A stretch of DNA of 5,604 nt from an uncultured delta proteobacterium (GTDB lineage: Bacteria; Myxococcota_A; Polyangia; Polyangiales; Ga0077539). The notes beneath the pieces were generated by a model, which worked only from the letters and a program-made list of their open reading frames with translations, was not told the origin of the DNA and searched no databases. The position numbers and the translations under genes are program-made. This document shows, in pieces, positions 1-3,322 of the stretch. Numbering within the stretch: position 1 is the stretch's first letter; every line of letters begins with the position of its first letter. Location: the NCBI GenBank assembly GCA_903885885.1, contig CAISKJ010000668.1, positions 1 through 5,604 of the forward strand, read 5' to 3'.

Positions 1-823
1 CGTCGGCGCGCCCCGCGACCGACAGCGGCAGCGCCGCGCCGAGGTCGACGTCGCGCCACGTGCGCCCGCCGTCGCGCGTGGTCTTGAGCGCGCGGTACCC
101 CACGATGACGGCGCCGCGCGTCGCGCTCGTCCACGCGAGCGCCACGGCGTCGGGCACGTCGAGCGCGTGCAGCGCGTCGCCGTCGGACCAGAGCAGCGTG
201 TGCCCGTCGGGCGCCTCGAAGGCCGCGCGCCCGTAGCTCACGAAGGCTGCGGGAGGCCGCATGCCCACCGACTGTTCGCGCGGCTCGGGCGCCTCGCGGC
301 GGTAGCTGTCGCGCTCGGCGTCATCGATCTCCGCACCCATGTCCGAGCGGCGCATGTCGCTACTACCCAGCGCTCTCACCGAGCCCGGGGAAATTCTGGC
401 GAAGAGCCCGGCCCCGGCCAACGGTGGCCGTGGTGGTAGCGGTCGCACGCACCCGAAGGCGCGCACCGGGCTCAACCTGCCGGTGAAGGTGTCGCTGCGG
501 TAGACCTCGCCGCGGTCGGTGGCGAAGAGCCATCCGCGCGCTGCGCGCACCGCGACCTCGATGGGCCGCGTCGTGGCCTCTTCGGCGGGCGTCATGGCCT
601 CGCCGCGCGCCTCGACGCGCAGGGGGCCCACGACGACGCGCTGCACGCCGCCCTCCTCCTCGACGAGGAACTCCGACGGGCGCTGATCCGAAGGCACCGA
701 TGAGGCCCCGGCGTCGGTCGCGGCGTCGGCCGCTCCAACGGCAACGCGCGCGTGGCGCGTCGGGGGCGCCGCCTTCGTGCATCCGACAATGACCGCAACG
801 AGACAAAACAACACGTGTTTCAT
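1..823 (-). CDS. Putative lipoprotein with BNR/Asp-box (beta-propeller-like) segment, C-terminus cut by window edge
   Basis: An open frame runs without a stop from the ATG at 823 to the left edge: 274 codons plus one base. The start is supported by AGGAG eight bases upstream and by a good lipoprotein signal: M-K, a hydrophobic stretch, then the lipobox I12-V13-G14-C15. C15 would be lipidated and Thr at +2 gives no inner-membrane Asp signal. A low-complexity Ala/Asp/Ser linker (about residues 28-45) follows. Residues 94-115 (GWLFATDRGEVYRSD) look like a propeller blade, and residues 249-256 (TRDGGRTW) match the Asp-box/BNR consensus S/T-x-D-x-G-x-T-W. Such proteins are usually exported beta-propellers of the sialidase/YCF48-like fold; the ligand cannot be predicted. 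The gene lies 77 bp downstream of rbgA on the same strand. Codon use is odd around residues 124-155 (see findings). Export is fairly sure; the fold is inferred from one clear motif. Confidence 0.8.
   Translation of the reverse strand, partial: MKHVLFCLVAVIVGCTKAAPPTRHARVAVGAADAATDAGASSVPSDQRPSEFLVEEEGGVQRVVVGPLRVEARGEAMTPAEEATTRPIEVAVRAARGWLFATDRGEVYRSDTFTGRLSPVRAFGCVRPLPPRPPLAGAGLFARISPGSVRALGSSDMRRSDMGAEIDDAERDSYRREAPEPREQSVGMRPPAAFVSYGRAAFEAPDGHTLLWSDGDALHALDVPDAVALAWTSATRGAVIVGYRALKTTRDGGRTWRDVDLGAALPLSVAGRAD
56..79 (-). other. Asp-box (BNR) motif in the lipoprotein
   Basis: Residues 249-256 of the lipoprotein read T-R-D-G-G-R-T-W, matching the S/T-x-D-x-G-x-T-W Asp-box. This motif marks a beta-hairpin turn in propeller blades of sialidase-type and YCF48-like proteins. 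It is a structural motif, not a catalytic one. Further copies may lie beyond the window edge. Confidence 0.7.
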
Positions 824-831
824 GGTGAGAT

Positions 832-836
832 CTCCT
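832..836 (-). promoter_or_regulatory. Ribosome binding site of the lipoprotein gene
   Basis: AGGAG on the minus strand, separated by eight bases (ATCTCACC) from the ATG at 823. It is the clearest Shine-Dalgarno site in the window and fixes the start of the truncated lipoprotein gene. Confidence 0.75.
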
Positions 837-900
837 GCTGTGTGAGGGAGCGAAGCGGTGCGCGGCAGACGTGCGGCGCCGACGGATCGCGAGGCCGACG

Positions 901-1740
901 TTACGTCATGCTGCGCGGGCGTTCGAGGCTGATGCGCCCGAGCGCGCCCGAGCGAAAGTCGTGCACGAGGATGCTCGCGGCCTTGTAGACCTCGATCACG
1001 CCGCCCGCGCGCAGGCACCCGCGGCGCCGGCCGATCTCTTCGATGAGCTCGGTGGCCGACGCGGGGAGCGCCTTGAGCTTGTAGCGGGCCATCACGAGGG
1101 CCGGATACTTCTCGAGGAAGAAGCGCGCGCCGAAGAGGGCCACGCTCTCGTAGTCGAGCGCCGTGTCGGGGATGGCCCCGCCGAGGGCGAGGCGCATCGT
1201 GGAGGCGTTGTCTTCGATGCGCGGCCACAGGAGGCCCGGGTTGTCGCTGAGCGCGATGCCGCTCGGCAGCGTGACCTGCTGGCGCACCTTGGTGACCGCG
1301 GGCTTGTCGCTCACGGCCGCCACCTGGCGCCCCATGAGCGTGTTCGTCAGCGTCGACTTACCGACGTTGGGAATCCCCACGATCACGGCGCGCGTGGTCT
1401 TCGTGGGGCCGCGCGTGCGCCGCGAGATGCGCTCGCACAGGGCGGGGACGCGGGTCTTCACCTCGCCGGCGATGGCCAGCGACGTGGCGATGGCGAGCAC
1501 CGACTCGTCGGCTTCGAAGTGCGCGAGCCACCCGGCGGTGACCTCCGGGTCGGCGAGGTCGGCCTTGCTGAGCACCTTCACGCAGGGCTTGTCGCGGCGA
1601 ATCTCGGCGACGAAGGGGTTGGCGCTCGCTGCGGGCATGCGCGCGTCGAGCACCTCGATGATCACGTCTTGCGAAGGCATGAGGTCGGCGAGCTCGCGCC
1701 GCGCCTTCGTCATGTGACCGGGGTACCACTGAACAGCCAT
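901..1740 (-). CDS. rbgA: Ribosome biogenesis GTPase RbgA (YlqF family)
   Basis: 279 residues, complete, near the usual length of the family (about 280). RbgA is a circularly permuted GTPase that helps late assembly of the 50S ribosomal subunit in the cytoplasm. The frame opens with the family signature MAVQWYPGHMTKARRE (residues 1-16), including His9, which in Bacillus RbgA is the catalytic histidine. The G motifs come in the permuted order: G4-like SKAD (58-61), P-loop GIPNVGKS/T (122-130), a G2 threonine candidate T150, and G3 DNPG (166-169). A C-terminal helical RNA-binding region follows (about 195-275, with DYESVALFGARFF and GCLRAGGVIEVYKAA). The frame stays open upstream to 2112, but the ATG at 1740 is chosen because the signature begins exactly there; the upstream extension overlaps the divergent gene. 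No strong Shine-Dalgarno is visible. The usual Asn of G4 is Ser here. Family assignment is very secure. Confidence 0.97.
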   Translation of the reverse strand: MAVQWYPGHMTKARRELADLMPSQDVIIEVLDARMPAASANPFVAEIRRDKPCVKVLSKADLADPEVTAGWLAHFEADESVLAIATSLAIAGEVKTRVPALCERISRRTRGPTKTTRAVIVGIPNVGKSTLTNTLMGRQVAAVSDKPAVTKVRQQVTLPSGIALSDNPGLLWPRIEDNASTMRLALGGAIPDTALDYESVALFGARFFLEKYPALVMARYKLKALPASATELIEEIGRRRGCLRAGGVIEVYKAASILVHDFRSGALGRISLERPRSMT

Positions 1741-1830
1741 CGGCCCGGCTTCTAACACGGTTGGGCGCCGCCGAGCGGGTTGCCGCGGCGCGCGCACCTG
1801 ACCTACCCTCGCGGCCGGTTCACCCTCCCG
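1741..1830. other. Divergent intergenic region between rbgA and the membrane-protein genes
   Basis: These 90 bp separate the minus-strand rbgA start from the plus-strand start at 1831 and must hold the promoters for both directions if neither gene has an internal one. It is GC-rich with one AT-richer patch (TTCTAACA, 1750-1757) close to the rbgA start. I see no convincing -35/-10 pair and no operator-like inverted repeat. Confidence 0.5.
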
Positions 1831-2325
1831 ATGCCGCCCTGCGACGTACCCGCGCACGCCCAGACCTTTCTCTACGGCCTCCGCAAGCTGTTGCTGGTGC
1901 TGCATTTCGTCTCGTCGGTGGCCCTCCTCGGGTCGTCGACGCACCTGCTCCTGCAGATGCCGGCGCTCTTGCGGGGCCAGAGCCGCGTGCGCCTCGAGCG
2001 CATCTACGGCCGCGTGGTGGCCGTCGCCTACGCGCTCACCATGGCCCTCGGCGCGCTGCTCTACCCCACGTACCGCTACCACGTGCGCGCGCTCTTCCTC
2101 GATCAGCACCACCCGATGATTTCGAACCTCTTCGACGTGAAAGAGAACCTCGCCACCATCGCGCTCCCCCTCGCGCTCGCGCTCGGCGTGCTCGGCGGCC
2201 GCCTCAGCGAGCCCGACGAGAAGCCCCTGCGGCGGGTCTACGCCGCCATGAGCCTCTTCGTGGCCGCGGTGGTGTGGTTCAACGTCGTGAGCGGCGTGCT
2301 CATCGTGTCGTACAGGGCCGTGTGA
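1831..2325 (+). CDS. Conserved-looking four-helix integral membrane protein of unknown function
   Basis: 164 residues from the ATG at 1831. The frame is open further up, with a TTG at 1780 giving 17 more residues, but that extension is basic and unpatterned, so the ATG is preferred; neither start has a clear Shine-Dalgarno. Four hydrophobic segments are visible: about residues 20-41, 62-78, 107-122 and 138-159. Polar features stand out: His25 and His38 within or at the ends of helix 1, an aromatic/basic loop YPTYRYHVR (78-86), a double His (93-94), and an acidic/basic LFDVKEN (100-106) entering helix 3. Membrane histidines could bind haem or metal, but that is speculation. I do not recognise the family. 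It overlaps the next gene by one base, so the two are probably translationally coupled and may form one membrane complex. Confidence 0.8.
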   Translation: MPPCDVPAHAQTFLYGLRKLLLVLHFVSSVALLGSSTHLLLQMPALLRGQSRVRLERIYGRVVAVAYALTMALGALLYPTYRYHVRALFLDQHHPMISNLFDVKENLATIALPLALALGVLGGRLSEPDEKPLRRVYAAMSLFVAAVVWFNVVSGVLIVSYRAV

Positions 2326-2714
2326 TGCGCCCCGTCGCGCGCATCATGCTGGCCTTCGCGCTGGGCCGAGCCGTCTTCGGGCTGCTCTTCCTCGTGAGCG
2401 TGCTCGGTCACTGGCCCACGCTGTGGTACCTCGCGCTCGAGCGCCGCTGGGTCTTCGCCCGCGCCGTCGAGACCGTCGGCATGGACTGGTACGGCCGCTC
2501 GGCGGTCTCGCTCCTCGGCGGCGCCCTCGCGGGGGCCGTCACCTACGCCGTGTGCGGCCGCGCGCCGGCGACGTGGGGCCGCGGCGCCGTGGTGGTGGGC
2601 CTCTCGCGCCTCGGCGGCACGCTGCTGCTCTTCGACGTGATGTTCTACACGCTCACGCTGCTCACCCGCACCATCGACCCGATCACAATGCCGTCGTGGT
2701 ACTGCCCGCGCTGA
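2325..2714 (+). CDS. Small integral membrane protein of unknown function, coupled to the preceding gene
   Basis: 129 residues. Its ATG (2325-2327) shares the A of the preceding gene's TGA in a TGATG junction, a classic translational-coupling arrangement; the same frame is open upstream but only as a shadow of the neighbour. Hydrophobic segments are at about residues 7-27, 58-77 and 87-113, so three (possibly more) membrane helices are likely. Between the first two lies a Trp/Arg-rich stretch (GHWPTLWYLALERRW, 28-42) and MDWYGRS (53-59). The protein ends with PSWYCPR. I do not recognise the family. Size, hydrophobicity and coupling suggest a partner of the upstream membrane protein; this is inference from position. 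Confidence 0.75.
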   Translation: MRPVARIMLAFALGRAVFGLLFLVSVLGHWPTLWYLALERRWVFARAVETVGMDWYGRSAVSLLGGALAGAVTYAVCGRAPATWGRGAVVVGLSRLGGTLLLFDVMFYTLTLLTRTIDPITMPSWYCPR

Positions 2715-2745
2715 GCCCCCGGCGCCCTCCCTCACTCCCCTCCCA

Positions 2746-2749
2746 AAGG
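2746..2749 (+). promoter_or_regulatory. Ribosome binding site supporting a GTG start
   Basis: AAGG (within AAAGGT) lies eight bases before the GTG at 2758. It supports GTG as the start of the DUF1993 gene, which also agrees with the M-Y-F-A start expected for that family. Confidence 0.55.
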
Positions 2750-2757
2750 TCTCGACC

Positions 2758-3267
2758 GTGTACTTCGCCGCTGTTCAGCAGTTTCTTCGCACGCTCCGCG
2801 CGCTCGACGCCATTCTCGTGAAGGCCACGCAGCACGCCGAGGCGCGCAAGTTCAACGTCGACAACTTTCTCTCGGCGCGCGTGGCGCCCGACATGCTGCC
2901 CTTCTCGCGGCAGATCCAGATCGCGTGCGACGGCGCCAAGCGCTTCGCCGCTTCGCTCTCCGGCAAAGAGGCGCCCGTGCACGCCGACACCGAGACCACG
3001 ATGGAAGAACTCCGCGCCCGCATCGCGTCGTGCGTCGCGTACCTCGAGACCTTCCGCGCCGAAGACTTCGCCGCGGTCACCGCCAAGACGGTGGTGCCGC
3101 TGCCCAACAACCCCGCGCGGGGGCTCTACGCGCCCGACGCGCTCTTCGCGCGCACGGTGCCCAACTTCTACTTTCACGTGACCACGGCGTACGGGCTCTT
3201 GCGCGCGGGCGGCGTCGAGGTCGGCAAGCGCGACTTCCTCGGCGACGTGCCCCTCTTCGACCTCTGA
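2758..3267 (+). CDS. DUF1993 family protein
   Basis: 169 residues, complete, GTG start. The whole protein follows the DUF1993 pattern: MYFAAVQQFLRTLRALDAIL at the N-terminus, LSARVAPDMLPFSRQIQIA then CD.AK (38-61), an ELRARIA..VAYLE helix (84-97), and near the C-terminus PNFYFHVTTAYGLLR (135-149) and GKRDFLGD (156-163). The function of the family is unknown. The predicted fold is a mostly helical cytoplasmic bundle resembling DinB-like proteins, a relation I recall and cannot test here. No signal peptide or membrane segment is seen. It sits 43 bp after the second membrane-protein gene with no hairpin between them, so it is likely the last gene of the same transcript, which ends in the hairpin pair at 3274-3318. 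Family call is secure; role unknown. Confidence 0.92.
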   Translation: MYFAAVQQFLRTLRALDAILVKATQHAEARKFNVDNFLSARVAPDMLPFSRQIQIACDGAKRFAASLSGKEAPVHADTETTMEELRARIASCVAYLETFRAEDFAAVTAKTVVPLPNNPARGLYAPDALFARTVPNFYFHVTTAYGLLRAGGVEVGKRDFLGDVPLFDL

Positions 3268-3273
3268 GCGCCG

Positions 3274-3304
3274 CGCACGCCGGGGCGCACCACCCCGGCG
3301 TGCG
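3274..3304 (+). terminator. Perfect 12-bp hairpin downstream of the DUF1993 gene
   Basis: CGCACGCCGGGG (3274-3285) pairs perfectly with CCCCGGCGTGCG (3293-3304) around a 7-base loop. It starts seven bases after the DUF1993 stop and lies between two convergent genes, so it can act in both directions. There is no T-tract, so it is not a canonical intrinsic terminator; it may block readthrough or stabilise mRNA 3' ends. Confidence 0.7.
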
Positions 3305-3318
3305 GGCCTTCGGGCCCG
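3303..3318 (+). terminator. Second hairpin with C(UUCG)G tetraloop
   Basis: CGGGCC (3303-3308) pairs with GGCCCG (3313-3318) around TTCG. In plus-strand RNA this is the exceptionally stable C(UUCG)G tetraloop; in minus-strand RNA the loop is CGAA. It shares two bases with the preceding hairpin and ends four bases before the last base of the Cys-rich gene (3323). No T-tract follows. Confidence 0.65.
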
Positions 3319-3322
3319 ACCG

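Noticed and set aside
363..806. Minus-strand 147-codon frame overlapping the lipoprotein gene
   Set aside because: Arg-rich shadow in another frame. The lipoprotein frame has an RBS, a signal peptide with lipobox and an Asp-box, and stays open to the edge.
824..900. Possible terminator between rbgA and the lipoprotein gene
   Set aside because: Only short imperfect GC-rich pairings are present and there is no T-tract; it is more likely a simple spacer within or between transcripts.
871..1755. Plus-strand open frame of 294 codons across rbgA
   Set aside because: It is antisense to rbgA, which has all GTPase motifs; the product is Arg/His/Ala-rich and unpatterned.
1750..1762. Possible -10 element (TTAGAA on the minus strand) before rbgA
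   Set aside because: It lies too close to the ATG, and nothing resembling a -35 is found at the right distance.
1741..2112. N-terminal extension of rbgA by 124 residues
   Set aside because: The extension is low-complexity, overlaps the divergent membrane gene, and the RbgA signature starts exactly at the ATG at 1740.
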